A stretch of DNA of 62,000 nt from Prorocentrum cordatum (GCA_963575745.1 CAUYUJ010018575.1:62501-124500), one strand, 5' to 3'. Shown: positions 42,272 to 53,455, numbered from the stretch's first letter. A program made the numbers and translations. Notes: generated from the letters alone by a model not told the origin.

Positions 42272-43489
42272 GCGTCTAAAAATCTGTCGTCGATTCATTG
42301 GCCCACGCCGCACCGCCGGACCCCCCAGGGGCGGCAGCAAGAGCGAGGGGCAGAATTCGCGGAACGCGCGCGATCGCTGGGCACTGTTGGGGTTCCGGCC
42401 TGTCCTGCGTATGGTGTGGGGTTCAAGGGGGGGCCTTGTAGGCGACGTGTCATCGATTCCAAGCCGATGTCCCCGCCACTCCTCGAGCAATTTTCCCTTG
42501 TCGGCTCCAAGAACTCCAGAGGCGTCAAGACGCCGTGCGAGAATGGAGGAGCAGCGGCGCCAGAGATGGGCGAGGGAGATGGGTTCGAGTACGGGATGTG
42601 AGAGTGAAGAAGACGAGAGGAGAGGGGAGTAGGAGTAGGAACCAGTGGCGAAGCCAGTGGAGAGGAGAGGGGAGGATCACATATGGGGATAGGAGTACGG
42701 GGGAAAGGGCCGGTGGAAGTCAGCACCGCTCCTAGTGTTATGATCAGTCTCGTTTGCTAAAGCCTCCAGATCGTAGAATCCATTAAAGTAGTTTAGAAGT
42801 AACTTCAAAGTAACTTCGCGCATTTCGTGGAATATGTACGCCCTCAGAGGTTTCGCCCCGATGGAAGTAAGTCAAGGGCCCAGCGCTCCTTGAATCATAT
42901 CCATTAAAGTAGGTACGCGTTCCCACGCGGGAGTTCGCCACATGGGAGTGGGCGCGCGCGCGCGCGGGCGTTCTCCAGAACGCCCCGAGCGGTGCATTTT
43001 CTTGCGGTGTCTATTTTGATCAGTCGAAGCTCATTTTTTTCCTCCTCTTCCGATTGGGTAAGTCCCTTCCTCCTCCTCCTCCTCATCCTCCTCTTCCTCC
43101 TCCTCCTCCTTCTTTTCCGCTCCTCATTCCGAGATCATCGCTGATTTCATTGGCCTCTTGTTTTTTTGTACGCCCCTCAATTTGTCTGGTTCCCCACCTC
43201 TCCCTCCGCCCTGCCCGCCTTGGCAGCAGTCGTTCACTCCTTCTCCGCCGCCGTCCCCCCTGCTCCCCGACCACACCCTCCTCCCACCCCCTCGCTTCTC
43301 CGACCACTCCCTCCCCCGACAGCTCCCCCCCCCCTTCCCCCGACCACTCCCTCCTCCGACCACTCCCTCTTCCCCCCTGCTTCCCGACCCCTATCCGCCC
43401 ACTCCCTCCTCCCGACCATTCTCTCCTCCCGCCCCTTGCCCTCGACCCTCCGTCCCTCCTGTCCCTTTTTCTGGCTTCGTCCTTCCTCT
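42272..43489. other. no gene seen; AAGTAACTT units at 42785-42820 and pyrimidine tract 43060-43489
   Basis: Contains three AGTAACTTC-type units (42795-42820) like those arrayed at 56.8-57.1 kb, and a long C/T-rich stretch. Nothing coding recognised. Confidence 0.5.
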
Positions 43490-44494
43490 AATTGTTGACG
43501 CTTCGCGTATCCCCACCAGCCCATCCAGAAACGATGCCCATGATAGCTGACGGGGGGGAGGGAGGAATAGACATACAGTCAAGCAGCGCGGGCAGCAAGA
43601 GTGAATTGTTGTGGAGGTCTCTTGGAGCGTCTGGGAGGTTTCTTGGATGCCTGGGGTCCTCTTCCTCTTTGGGGTCTCTTGGGCCTCTTTGGGGGGGCCT
43701 CTTGGACAGCTGTCGGTGCTGTCTGGGCGGCCCTTGGGACGTCTCGGGGGTCTCTTGGCCGTCTTGGGGGGCTCTTGGGCGACTTGAGTGCCTCGGGAGC
43801 CTCTTGGGGCCGCTGGGGGCCCTCTTGGAGGCCTCGTGGGGGCCTCTTGGGGGTTCATTAAGGTCCTTGAGGCCATATAGGGGCCATCTTGGCGCCTCTT
43901 GGGGCTTCCTGGGCGCCTCTTGGGGCCATAGTGGGGGAGATCGATCAACGAAGGGGGGTTCCCGAATTAGCATCCCCCCTCAGGAGCTCCCCAACTCCCC
44001 TCTGGACCCCTCTTGGGGCGCGTTGTGGCGCTCTTGGGGGCGTGTTGGGGCTCGCTTAGGCCCCTCTTGGGGCCATCTTGGGCCAGTTTAAAATCATCTT
44101 AAGGCCTCGAATGGCCATCAACAGCGAAACGGCGAAAAGGCAAAACTCATTGGCTTCGTTAGGTTGTTCAATGAGTTTGACCTCTTGGAGGCGTCCGTGG
44201 GAAGCTACTTGGCCTGTTGGCGCCGTCTTGGGGCGGTCATGGGGCTTCTTGGAGCATCTACGGGGCCATCGTGAGGCATATCAGGCTATCTTGGATTATA
44301 TTGGGGCTCATCTTGGGCTCTCCGAGGCGCCATTGGAGCCGTCTTGGGCCATCTTGGACGCTCCGACGGCTCGCGCTCCCCCCGTCCAGGTCTATGGGGA
44401 TGAGTGGGGGGAGGGGTGAACCCCTCCCCGAAGGGGAAGAATTGGGTTGGAAGAACCAACTCCCTAGACCACCTACGCCCAGAGGGCTGGTGGG
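43490..44494 (+). repeat. 1-kb TTGGGG-rich dispersed repeat, forward copy
   Basis: Starts AATTGTTGACGCTTCGCG, passes CCACCAGCCCATCCAGAAAC and CAAGCAGCGCGGGCAGCAA. It continues as degenerate GGGGCCTCTTGG units and ends with a conserved hairpin-like block ACCACCTACGCCCAGAGGGC TGGTGG. The same start, middle and end appear inverted at 59585-60654. I see no ORF belonging to it. Confidence 0.85.
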
Positions 44495-44694
44495 ATTTCC
44501 TTTCCCTGTCCTTCCTCCTGTCCCGCCTGCCAGTTCCGTTCCCCCCTTCCCCGCTCATCGCGTTTCCAATCCCTCCCCATTCTTCCCCTCCGCCTCCAGC
44601 GCCGCCGCTTCCTTCCCTCCCCCCTCCTTCGCGCCACGCGCTCGGCGTGGCGCTGGCCCCCCCGCCCGCCGCCCGCGCTGCGGCGCGCCGCGCC

Positions 44695-47523
44695 ATGGCG
44701 TCCCCTTGGGACGCGGTGGCGGCCGCGGCGCCCGCTGCCGCTGGGGCAGGCGCAGGAGGGGGGCCCGAGGCCGAGGACGGGGCGGAGGGCGCAGCAGCGC
44801 GCTTCGCAGCCACAGCTGCCGCCGCCGCCCCGCCGCCGCGCCCCCGCCGAGGCAGAAAGGACTGGAGGCTAGAGGAGGTGAGGAGGGAAGGAGCTGCACT
44901 AGGGGCGGTCGCCCCCGCAGCTCCACCAGCAGCAGCACCAGCGCCACCAGCAGCAGCACCTTCAGCACTCGCCATCCCATTGCCAGAGGCTACCAGGCTT
45001 GAAGTCGGCTTTGGGTTGGGCCCGCTGGTCCTTGGCGGCTTCTGGGCTCCGAACCGTATGTGTGGCATACTGGAGACGGCTTGCGCGTATGCCACACAGT
45101 TCACAGACACAGTCGACCATGATGTTATGAGTTTGTCCTCACACCTGGACACTTCTTCTCGTGGTACGCTGAACTGGACGCAGCTTGGACAGACGCTCGG
45201 GTCAAACAGCCAAGTGCTGCAGGTCAAGCTACGGAGGTTGGCAGAAGCAATTGTCATGTTACAGAGTTTCGAACGGCATGCCCAAGACGGTTTCATAATA
45301 CGTGCACTTCACCCCCGTAATTGTTTATGTTACGTTGAACAGACACGTTACGATGAGACACCGATGAAAGCACGAATCTCTGGCGACAATATCCAAGACC
45401 TGCTACCAGCTAATGTTGTACTTGACGAACGAAGGCCTACTGTGGCCGAGAAGCTGGTTGAGCACCTGGCGGCGGCAGTGCACGCCACGCCCGAGGCGGC
45501 CAAGGTGTTGCAGATCGGAAGCGGCTTCGGCATGATTGTGCGGGTCCTGAATAAGTTGGTATGCTTGATGGGGCCCACCGTGGCGCCGTTAAAAGTTCTG
45601 GAAAGCAATTCAGCCAATGTTACGCGGCAGGCGTTGGAGCAGAGTTCGGCGGCGGGCAAGCACGCGGGCGACTTCCAACGCAAGGTCAGGGCGGTCTGCT
45701 CAGACAGGCGCGGGGCGAACATCCTTGCGGAGAAACAGATAGCAGTTACCAGGGGGGCAGCGTGGAAAACTTTGTTCAACCGATGTGAGATCCACTGCGC
45801 GTCAGGGTGTTTCGAGAAATCCTTCGGCAACATGTTCACAGATGACGTTTCAGGGAGCATTAACTGCGCCTTGTCGCTTAAACATGGACCTGCGATGAAC
45901 TTATTCCGCCAGAGCCTTCGTGACATAGTGCAGGACAGGTTGGTTCCTATCCACGTCGCCCCTCCGCCAGACGCAACCGAGCACAGGAAATTCTGCATCA
46001 ACTTGTTCATGCAAGGAGGCGCCAACCTGCCCCAGAAGCGGCTTCTCCTGTCTGTGCTCCCGAATGGTGATTGGCGGAAGCACGACCGCGTGGAGTTCTA
46101 CTGCAGCGAGGAGTTCTTGAACAGAGTTGGTAAAGAGAAGCTTGCAGATGTTATAGCGAGGGGCCTCGTGTTTGCCCTGTCTTCCAGCCATCCGCACTTG
46201 TGGCCGAGGCATCGCTGGCTTGGCGCTGATCTCTCAGTCGAAGAACTCGGCAGGCTTGAGGCGGTGCACGGGCTTCTCAGCGCCGTGTACCCCGTCTTCT
46301 GCGACAGGGTTGCTGGGAGGCGCCCGAGGGGCCCAGCTGCGCCCGCCCCGGCGTTCCCAGCCATCGCCGCTCCAGTCGGCGCGCCAGCTGCTATTCAAGA
46401 CGCGCCCGCAGTGGCAGCGGGGGGCGGCGTGGCCGCAGGAATGGCAGCACCAGACCAGCAGCCGCAGGCGGGAGGCGGAGATGCAGCACCCAACGATCCC
46501 GTGGCGGCGCGCGCCGTCGAGAACGAGAGGCACAGGAGGAAGGCGAGGGCTTGGCTAGCAACGTCCCCCTTGGCAAATCTCATGTTAATGAGACAGGCTA
46601 TGCAGCCGCTTGTGACCTTGGTAACGCAGCAGCTCAAAGTCGGATCAGCAGATTGGGAGATCTCAGAGCGAAGCAAACTTGCGAAAGCCGTACTATCTGG
46701 TGAGGCCACCCATGGAGTGCGATCTTATAGGCTATTGGTGGCGGCGTCAGGGACATTGGAACACCAGGTAATGGAAGCAGTCAGAGACATATCCACGACG
46801 AGGTCAAAATGGGTTCACTTCCCATTATCATGCAGGCACTTGCGCTTCAACGCGCTGGCGTTCAGGGTCCTCAGCCGCAGCCTTTGCACGGTCCACGAGT
46901 TCATCTCAGTCTACCATATGCAGTTCCCAATTCGGCTGTTCTTGTTGCTACTACATCCCGAGAAGGGCGCGGAGATGGCAGCCATCAGAGAATGTTTGTT
47001 GGACCCGTGGTCTTTGTCTATGAAGAGACAGCATCCAGATTTTGACGGAGAGGAGTTTTTCGCTAAGCTGATGCTGACGGCGCTACTGCAATACACTGAC
47101 ATGAGCGGCGTCGAGTCCCGACATTCTTCGATACGAAGGCAGTTGACTCAACGGTCGTGCCAAACGCACACCCTCGAGATAGCAGACGCCAGTGCCGAAT
47201 TCGTTTTTCAGCAGCTGAGGACTTCGAGGCGACGCAGGCACATTGTGCAAGCAGGCGCTGTGGCAACGCCTCCCCGTCCTCGGCGGGTGACCTCTCCTCC
47301 TCTTCCTCGCTGCTTGCCGCCGCCGTCCTCTTTCCTCTTCTTTCCTCAGGGCAGCGGGGGCGGGGCTGGGCAGGGTTGTTGTCGGTCAGGTGCAAGGTTG
47401 TTGTCGGCCAGAGTTCAGACGCGCACGCACGCGCACTCGCTGCGAGGGTTCGGTGCGATTTGCGTCATTGTGGGGCTTGTCGCGCGCGGAGCGTGGAGGG
47501 GGCCACGCCGGCCGCGAGCGTGA
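44695..47523 (+). CDS. uncharacterised protein, block 1 (possible DDE transposase-like)
   Basis: Starts at ATG 44695; upstream codons belong to the neighbouring repeat. Residues 1-~100 are Ala/Pro-rich, then a globular region without low complexity. Landmarks: VRAVCSDRRGANILAEKQIA (D337), FNRCEIHCASGCFEKSFGNM (C364, H367), LLSVLPNGDWRKHDRVEFYC (NGDWR at 457-461), RWLGADLSVEELG, and MSGVESRHSSIRRQL (E807). A D...C-x2-H...E layout recalls RNase H-fold transposases, but that is inference. The last ~85 codons (from ~47257) look like intron read-through, with a pyrimidine tract ending CAG at 47349. I recognise similar uncharacterised proteins in dinoflagellates. Confidence 0.7.
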   Translation: MASPWDAVAAAAPAAAGAGAGGGPEAEDGAEGAAARFAATAAAAAPPPRPRRGRKDWRLEEVRREGAALGAVAPAAPPAAAPAPPAAAPSALAIPLPEATRLEVGFGLGPLVLGGFWAPNRMCGILETACAYATQFTDTVDHDVMSLSSHLDTSSRGTLNWTQLGQTLGSNSQVLQVKLRRLAEAIVMLQSFERHAQDGFIIRALHPRNCLCYVEQTRYDETPMKARISGDNIQDLLPANVVLDERRPTVAEKLVEHLAAAVHATPEAAKVLQIGSGFGMIVRVLNKLVCLMGPTVAPLKVLESNSANVTRQALEQSSAAGKHAGDFQRKVRAVCSDRRGANILAEKQIAVTRGAAWKTLFNRCEIHCASGCFEKSFGNMFTDDVSGSINCALSLKHGPAMNLFRQSLRDIVQDRLVPIHVAPPPDATEHRKFCINLFMQGGANLPQKRLLLSVLPNGDWRKHDRVEFYCSEEFLNRVGKEKLADVIARGLVFALSSSHPHLWPRHRWLGADLSVEELGRLEAVHGLLSAVYPVFCDRVAGRRPRGPAAPAPAFPAIAAPVGAPAAIQDAPAVAAGGGVAAGMAAPDQQPQAGGGDAAPNDPVAARAVENERHRRKARAWLATSPLANLMLMRQAMQPLVTLVTQQLKVGSADWEISERSKLAKAVLSGEATHGVRSYRLLVAASGTLEHQVMEAVRDISTTRSKWVHFPLSCRHLRFNALAFRVLSRSLCTVHEFISVYHMQFPIRLFLLLLHPEKGAEMAAIRECLLDPWSLSMKRQHPDFDGEEFFAKLMLTALLQYTDMSGVESRHSSIRRQLTQRSCQTHTLEIADASAEFVFQQLRTSRRRRHIVQAGAVATPPRPRRVTSPPLPRCLPPPSSFLFFPQGSGGGAGQGCCRSGARLLSARVQTRTHAHSLRGFGAICVIVGLVARGAWRGPRRPRA

Positions 47524-48420
47524 GCGCATACGGGGGAGGGGAGGAGGGATGACGGGGAGGAGGGGCGGCAACAAGGTGGGGGGGCAACACCGCTCGGGCC
47601 GTCATTGTCCACAGGCCGTACAGGGGGTGCGTCGCGCGATCTTCTCGGCCCCAACGGGGCCGGGTGACGCCAGGCGGCTGCTGGGAGGGATCGGCCAACT
47701 CAGAATTTCTTCCCTACCAATTGAGACGAGTCAGGGGCTGCTGTCGCTTCCCAGAGTCACCGACCTTCGGCGATATATTGCTACAGCGCGGGGGATGTGG
47801 TGGAGAGGAGTGTGATGTGTTCCACGTGTCGCAGCGTCGCGGTGCGTTGTCGTGCACGCGTGTCCCCCGCAATACGTGACATCGTAGCGCTGAGAAGGCT
47901 TGATTCCGTGAAGTTGGTGCAGGGTTGAGCCGCTTCGCGGCGCCTCCATTCTGGTCCCGAGCTTGTGTTATGATATGTGCGCCTTCGGCTGCTTTCGGAC
48001 AGCCCGCAGCGCGCCCCGACGGGCTGCAGCGACAGAAGGGTGCAGTGCGGCATGGCTCCGCACACGCCTAACCCTCTCTTGCTCGTGGGGGGTAGCGGAT
48101 CTTGGATTGGGGTTGACGTCCATTGGTTTACACGTGCAGTTTTGAGATTCGCGCTCGATTTGCGTGCTCTGCCTGCACATGCTTCTGCTGCCAGCTGTAC
48201 TCCTCCAAACAATCCTCTCCTGCTGGTTCCCATCCTCCCGAATCCCATCTCTTGTCACCGCCCCGCCCTACCCCATCGAATCCAGCCTCGCCCGCTCTCC
48301 GCGCTATTCCCCATCATCTCCTCGGGCGTTCCCCCTCCATTCACCTCCTTCCGCTCCGCCCCGCCCCCTCGCCTCCACCGATCCTCTCTCGTCTCACCTC
48401 CAGCTTCCTTCTTTGTTCTC
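47524..48420 (+). other. spacer between blocks 1 and 2
   Basis: The right 220 bp are strongly pyrimidine-rich, ending just before ATG 48421. This fits either an intron with a long pyrimidine tract or a 5' leader. No gene recognised. Confidence 0.5.
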
Positions 48421-49674
48421 ATGCGACCGGTCGTTTGTCCGCCCGCGGGCTGCGAGGTGAAGCCGAGCATCGGCAAGCAGCGCAGACTCGCGGCTGGGAG
48501 GAGGGCTCAGAGGGAGTGCAGGGGAGGCGGCTTGTGGCGAGCCTGGGTGCGCTCTAGAGGGTCGGGCGGCGTGGGGCTGCCCGACACCAGGGCGCTTGCC
48601 ATTGAGTATGTTGCTGCCAGGAGGGAGCGCCGCCCCGAGCTATTGGCATTGGTCCCAATCGCGAGAGCAGCGACATTGGCGAGCCGATCGATGAGGGAGA
48701 GGCTCGGGCAGAGGAGGGTGGCAGCGTTCGGGCCGAGCGTTTCAGCCATTAGGAGGAGGAGGCAGCAGGCGATTGTTGAGTCCCAGGCAGTGCAGTTGGC
48801 TGACCTAGATGCCGACGGGCTCGTCAGCAGGCTCACCCAGTATAGTGAAGCAGACCTTGATGATGGCCTTCGAGTTGTTAAGTACATGGAGAGATACAGG
48901 TCCAAGAGGTTGAGGTCAGCACAGATTGATGACGACAAGCAGTTAGCACTCTTTGAAGATACGGTAGGTGTCCCTTCAATTGCAGAGCTCTTGGAACAGT
49001 TGCCCCAACTGGACGGTACGTACCTGACGCGCGTGCCGTCCGAGCATGCAGAAGTGTTCAGTGTCACATCTAGCGCCAAAGACGTAGCTAGTAAGGTATG
49101 CAGTTGGATTGAGGCTACTTCTAAACTTGACATCGGCCAGACGTTGGATCGACAGTGGATGGACAGACATAAGACAGTATGCCACCGAGTTGCGCCTGTG
49201 CCCGACGTTCCCGCCGATGCAGCCCCATCGAAGTGTTGGGAGCGGGACTGGTGCACGTGCAGTCCCGCAGGCCAGCGTAGTTGGAGAGTGCGGAACGCGC
49301 TGCTCAAGCACATGAAAACTATATTTGCCCCACCCCCCAGGGGTTGCAGGCCCGTGCTCGCGGAGGGGAGTGCAGTCCTGAGGATTGTGGGCAGCAAGGA
49401 GGTCGAGGCAAATGTAGATGATGATCCGTGGGCTGCTGTGTCGGCCTCCAGACCCGTTGACCACGTACAAACAGAAGTATGGTACCATGTTGGATATATG
49501 CATTTCAGCCCGTACAGGCCCACTTACCAACGCATGGTGAAAATCGGTTGTCCTTGGGCCAGTTTGTCTTCAGATACGGTTGACAGGGTATGGCTTCAGG
49601 CGCGCGTCTGCTCTTTTTGCATGTCTCGCATGTGTGCATTAAGCTGTAATAGGGGGTGCGATATCATTACATAG
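48421..49674 (+). CDS. uncharacterised protein, block 2
   Basis: ATG at 48421, 417 codons, same reading phase as block 1. N-terminal part basic with GIGLPDTRALAIEYV-like start of order, then a helical charged region (SRLTQYSEADLDDGLRVVKY). A Cys cluster follows, KCWERDWCTCSPAGQRSWRV (C272 onward), then FAPPPRGCRPVLAEGSAVLR and EVWYHVGYMHFSPYRPTYQR. After ~49545 the frame reads like an intron (SFCMSRMCALSC) to TAG 49672-49674. The C-x-C and WYHVGYMHFSPYRP blocks recur in dinoflagellate proteins of unknown function that I recall. Role unknown. Confidence 0.65.
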   Translation: MRPVVCPPAGCEVKPSIGKQRRLAAGRRAQRECRGGGLWRAWVRSRGSGGVGLPDTRALAIEYVAARRERRPELLALVPIARAATLASRSMRERLGQRRVAAFGPSVSAIRRRRQQAIVESQAVQLADLDADGLVSRLTQYSEADLDDGLRVVKYMERYRSKRLRSAQIDDDKQLALFEDTVGVPSIAELLEQLPQLDGTYLTRVPSEHAEVFSVTSSAKDVASKVCSWIEATSKLDIGQTLDRQWMDRHKTVCHRVAPVPDVPADAAPSKCWERDWCTCSPAGQRSWRVRNALLKHMKTIFAPPPRGCRPVLAEGSAVLRIVGSKEVEANVDDDPWAAVSASRPVDHVQTEVWYHVGYMHFSPYRPTYQRMVKIGCPWASLSSDTVDRVWLQARVCSFCMSRMCALSCNRGCDIIT

Positions 49675-49869
49675 CTGTTGAGTTCGACATGCGTTTAGCG
49701 ACATACTGATGTGTCCCCTTCAGTGTTGTGGTGGGTAAGCCGTAAGTGGTGTTACAGTATGTTGCAGTGCGCGTCTCATCACATGTAACACTAGCACGCA
49801 ACTTGTACGCATGGCTCTTCTAGGGTTGAATGTCACGGCGTTGCGTTGACTTGCATTGCTTCCGACAGC

Positions 49870-50898
49870 ATGTGTTGTCGTGAGCTTTGTTGGCCGTCGT
49901 CTCCCCCGCTGCGAGTGCCGTGTGAGGCAACTTTCGAACCAATGGTGGAGCGCCAAGCTATTGAGGCTGTATCCAGCAACGATGTGGTGTCTGTCCGTTG
50001 GTATGAGATTGAATCGTCATCGCAGCGGGTGCCCTACTTATCTCCGAATTGGGTGCCCGTTCGTGCAGTCCCTGGTGCAGCTGATTTCGCACAGGTGTTC
50101 CCGCCGCAGAGGCGCGGGGGGAAGAGGAGGCAGCCAGATGTTGATGCCGACGTGGCCGACCCCGATGACGGGGACGGAGCCGAGCAGCTAGACGTAGACG
50201 AGAGCGCCCATGTTGAGAACGACCCCGAGGGCCACCACCCAGACCTTCCTGATGATAGCGGGTGCGATCCACTGGTGCCCCTACTTGATATGATTGAAGA
50301 TTGGCACGCGGAGAAGGTTGAGAAGGTGAAGGCTGCCTCGGCAGCCCCACAGCCCGCGGGCCCAGGAGGGCCCGCTGGGCCCTCGGGCTCAGCAGCCCCC
50401 CAAGGCGGCGGCGACGATGCGGGCGCTGATCCAGTTCCCCCACCGCCGCCGCCTCCACCACCAGGTCCTCCAGCCAGAGGGGCATCCAGCAGAGCCGACT
50501 TCACCATGGATGTCGAGGGGGGTACCATCAGGTTTTACGCCACGGGCAACATATACACAGCCACGTGCGGATTTCACGATAATTGTGTATTGACACGCAC
50601 CAGGAACAGGGCACGTAGGAGGAGCGAGTTGAGCGGGGAGATGCGTGTTATCGGTCGGCCAGCCGGGTTCCTCACTGCTTGGTTAGCTGCTGGAAGGGGC
50701 CCAGGGGTATTCGATAAGGCGTCCCATTCAGATCCTGAGTTGCAAGCAACGCTTGGCTGGGACACCCGACACTATCAGCGGTCAGGCCTCAAGACCACGG
50801 AGGCTGGCCGCACCCTCCTGAGTTATGAGAGGGCGATGGAGGCTGGCGAGCTCAGTGAGCCTGAATCGGTTGGTGCATATATTTCGAGAGCTAGGTAG
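49870..50898 (+). CDS. uncharacterised protein, block 3
   Basis: First in-frame ATG at 49870, next at 49942; same phase as blocks 1 and 2. Begins EATFEPMVERQAIEAVSSND and RVPYLSPNWVPVRAVPGAAD, then an acidic linker, a Pro-rich stretch (50430-50470), and a compact domain: GGTIRFYATGNIYTATCGFH, DNCVLTRTR, RVIGRPAGFLTAWLAAGRG. Ends TAG 50896-50898. The FYATGNIYTATCGFHDNC/GRPAGFLTAWL pair is a recurring C-terminal module in dinoflagellate predicted proteins as I recall them. It probably completes the protein begun in blocks 1 and 2. Confidence 0.65.
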   Translation: MCCRELCWPSSPPLRVPCEATFEPMVERQAIEAVSSNDVVSVRWYEIESSSQRVPYLSPNWVPVRAVPGAADFAQVFPPQRRGGKRRQPDVDADVADPDDGDGAEQLDVDESAHVENDPEGHHPDLPDDSGCDPLVPLLDMIEDWHAEKVEKVKAASAAPQPAGPGGPAGPSGSAAPQGGGDDAGADPVPPPPPPPPPGPPARGASSRADFTMDVEGGTIRFYATGNIYTATCGFHDNCVLTRTRNRARRRSELSGEMRVIGRPAGFLTAWLAAGRGPGVFDKASHSDPELQATLGWDTRHYQRSGLKTTEAGRTLLSYERAMEAGELSEPESVGAYISRAR

Positions 50899-51077
50899 AT
50901 CCTTCCATCGGTGACGGGGGCATTGCACGTAATAGTAGATAGTGTAGTGTAACAAATAGACTTGCCGCTACCATCCTTGAAGATATGATGGGGAATGCAG
51001 AGCATGGGAGGAGGATCAGTGGGGAAGAGGAGGAGGATGAGGATGTTGCACTAGATGCAGCACAGTGGCGCATGAGG

Positions 51078-51310
51078 GACGAGGAGGAGGAGGCGGAGGA
51101 GGAGGAGGATCATCATCATCATCAGCATCAGTCTCATCATCATCACCATCACCACCAGCATCATCATCACCTCCTCCTCCTCCTCCGCCTCCCCAACCTC
51201 CTCCTCCCCCTCCTCCTCTTCCTCCTCGCCCATCGCCCTCTTCCTCCTCCTCCCCTTCCTCATCTTCCTCCTCCTCCCCCACCCCTCCTCATCCTCATCC
51301 TCCTATCCTC

Positions 51311-51341
<31 letters not shown>

Positions 51342-53215
51342 TCCCCCTCCTCCTCCTCCTCTTCCTCCTCCCCCTCCTCCTCCTCGTCCTCCTCCTCATC
51401 CTCCCCGAGTTGCCTTGATGAGTCGAGGTGTAGTAGCGGCAAACAATGGGAAAGTGATTCGCAGCCGTCTTGGTGGGGTGCCATGGTCATGAATCATGCT
51501 GCCAGGCAAGCGGCGTCCGACTTCCTCCTCCTCTTCCTCCTCCTCCTCCTCCTCCTCCCCCCTCCTCCCCCCTCCTCCCCCTCCTCGTCCTCATCCACCT
51601 CCTCATCGAATTGCCTTGATGAGGGAGGTGTAGGATCACGCAACCCAAGAGTGAGCCACACCCGCATTTCGGCGCAATTGGGAGGTGATCGTATGCTGAA
51701 TTATGGCTGGCATAGGTGCGCCTGCTGAATTATGGCTGGCGTATGTGCGGGCTGGGCAGTTGGGCGTTCAGTGCATGTGTCGGGGAGCGTCTCGTTAGCC
51801 CTCATCCTCTTCCTCCTCCTCCTCCTCCTCCCCCTCCTCCTCCTCCTTCTCCTCCTTCTCCTCCTCCTCGTCCTCCTCCCCCTCCTCCTCCTCCTCCTCT
51901 TTAGGGACTTTAGGGCAGCGGATGGGGGTGATGCCGATTGCAGATTTGCTCACGCATGTCTACCCCTTTCATGCCGTCCTCCTCTCCCTCCTCCTCGGGC
52001 AGCTTGTTTGGGGAGGTGCGGCATGTGCTGCAACGTGGCGCTGCTGCTCCTGCGGCAACCGCGGGCAGCTGGCGCAGGCCCGCGCGGGGGGGGGGGGCGT
52101 CGCTGATGATGTGTTGGTGATGTCTTGTTGCGGATGATGGTGGCGAGGAGGATGCTGTTGAGGTTGCCGATGTTGCTTATCGATGCTGCTTGCGAGTATG
52201 GCATGTTGTTGCTGATATTGCTAATGAGGGGTGGTGACAAGCAGCGGAAGGGGGGCAGGGAGGAGGGGGGAGGGGGATGAGGATGAGGATGAGGAGGAGG
52301 AGGAGGAGGAGGATGTGGCACTATATGCAACACAGTGGCGTAGGAGGTAGGGTAGGGGGAAGGAGGAGGAGGATGAGGAGGGGGGTGAGGAAGACGGTGG
52401 TCGAGGAGGAGGAGGAGGCGGAGGAAGAGGAGGAGCAGGATGAGGAGGAGGTCAGCCACATCCGTTTTGGTGCGGACCCCGTGTCATGCTGCCAGACGAG
52501 CGGCGTCATGCTTCCTCCTATTCCTCCCCCTCCTCCTCCGTGGTGGTGCTCCTCCCCCCCTCCTCATCCCCCTCCTTCCTCCTCTCCTCCTCCTCCTCCT
52601 CCTTTCCCCCCCTCCTCATCCTCCTCCTCCTCTTCCTCCGCTTCGTCCTCCTCCTCCTTCTCCCCCTCCTTCTCCTTCCCCCCCTCCTCCCCGCCCCGCC
52701 CTCCTCCCCCGCTCCTCCTTCCCGAGTCGCCTCGCCGAGTCGCAGCAGGACACAATCCAAGAGTGGGCCACGCCCGTCTTGGCGCGGCCCCCTTGGGGTC
52801 GTCTCTGGCCGTCCTCCTCATCCCATTCCTCCTCCTCCTCCTCCTCCTCCTTCTGCTCCTCCTCCTCATCCCCCTCATACTCGTCCTCCTCCTCCTCCTT
52901 TCCCCTCCTCATCATCCTCCTCTCTTCCCCTCCTCCTCCTCCTCCCCCCTGCCCCGCCGCCACCTCCTCATCCCTCTCGACTCCTCGTCCCCCTCCTCCT
53001 CCCTCTCCTCCTCCTCCTCCTCATCTCCCCCCCCCTCCTCCCACCTCCTCGTCCTCCGCCTCGTCCTCCTCCTCCCCCTCCGCCTCCTCCCCTTCCTCCT
53101 CCTCCTCCTCCTCCTCCTCCTCCTCCTCCTCCCTTCCGCATCGAGTTGCCGTGATGCGGGAGGTGTAGTACGAAGCAATCCAACAGTTAGCCACACCCGT
53201 CTTTGTGGAGGCCAC
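51078..53215 (+). repeat. compound array: triplet tracts alternating with a ~65-bp module
   Basis: GGA and CATCAT tracts (51078-51165) lead into long TCC tracts. A ~65-bp module containing GAGTTGCCTTGATG...AGTGAGCCACACCCG occurs at 51409, 51609, 52728 and 53143, each time after a TCC tract. A second module (GCTGCCAG-C-AGCGGCGTC) occurs at ~51497 and ~52488. Also a GGA-rich stretch at 52263-52440. All long frames here (poly-Ser, poly-Leu, poly-Pro, poly-Glu) are artefacts. 50899-51077 shows no gene. Confidence 0.8.
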
Positions 53216-53239
53216 TCGGGGTCGTCTCTGGCGGTCCGT

Positions 53240-53455
53240 CGTGGGCCATCCTGATGCTATTGGGCCGTAGTTGGTGCATGGTGGGCCGTATTGGAGACAT
53301 CTTGGGGCCAGTATATGCGCTCTTGGGGCGGCAACCTTCGGCGTCTTGAGTCGCGGGGGCAACTTGAGCAGCCTTTGGGACCTCATATAGGGTTGTTGGG
53401 AGAGGGAGGTGGAATCTCGTCAGACCACCTGCCGCTTAAATGGCTGGTGGGTTGA
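53240..53455 (+). repeat. diverged, shortened copy of the 1-kb TTGGGG repeat
   Basis: TTGGGGC units (53300-53345), CCTCATATAGGG near 53380 (compare CATATAGGGG near 43873), and the closing block CAGACCACCTGCCGCTTAAA TGGCTGGTGG, which parallels the conserved end of the 43490-44494 copy. Confidence 0.5.

Noticed and set aside
44404-44694. Upstream extension of the three-block gene to 44404
   Set aside because: This part lies in the end block of the 1-kb repeat and a pyrimidine-rich leader; ATG 44695 is the better start.
51000-53260. Several 100-325-codon frames (poly-Ser, Pro, Leu, Glu)
   Set aside because: All read TCC/GGA tracts in different phases; no protein motif.
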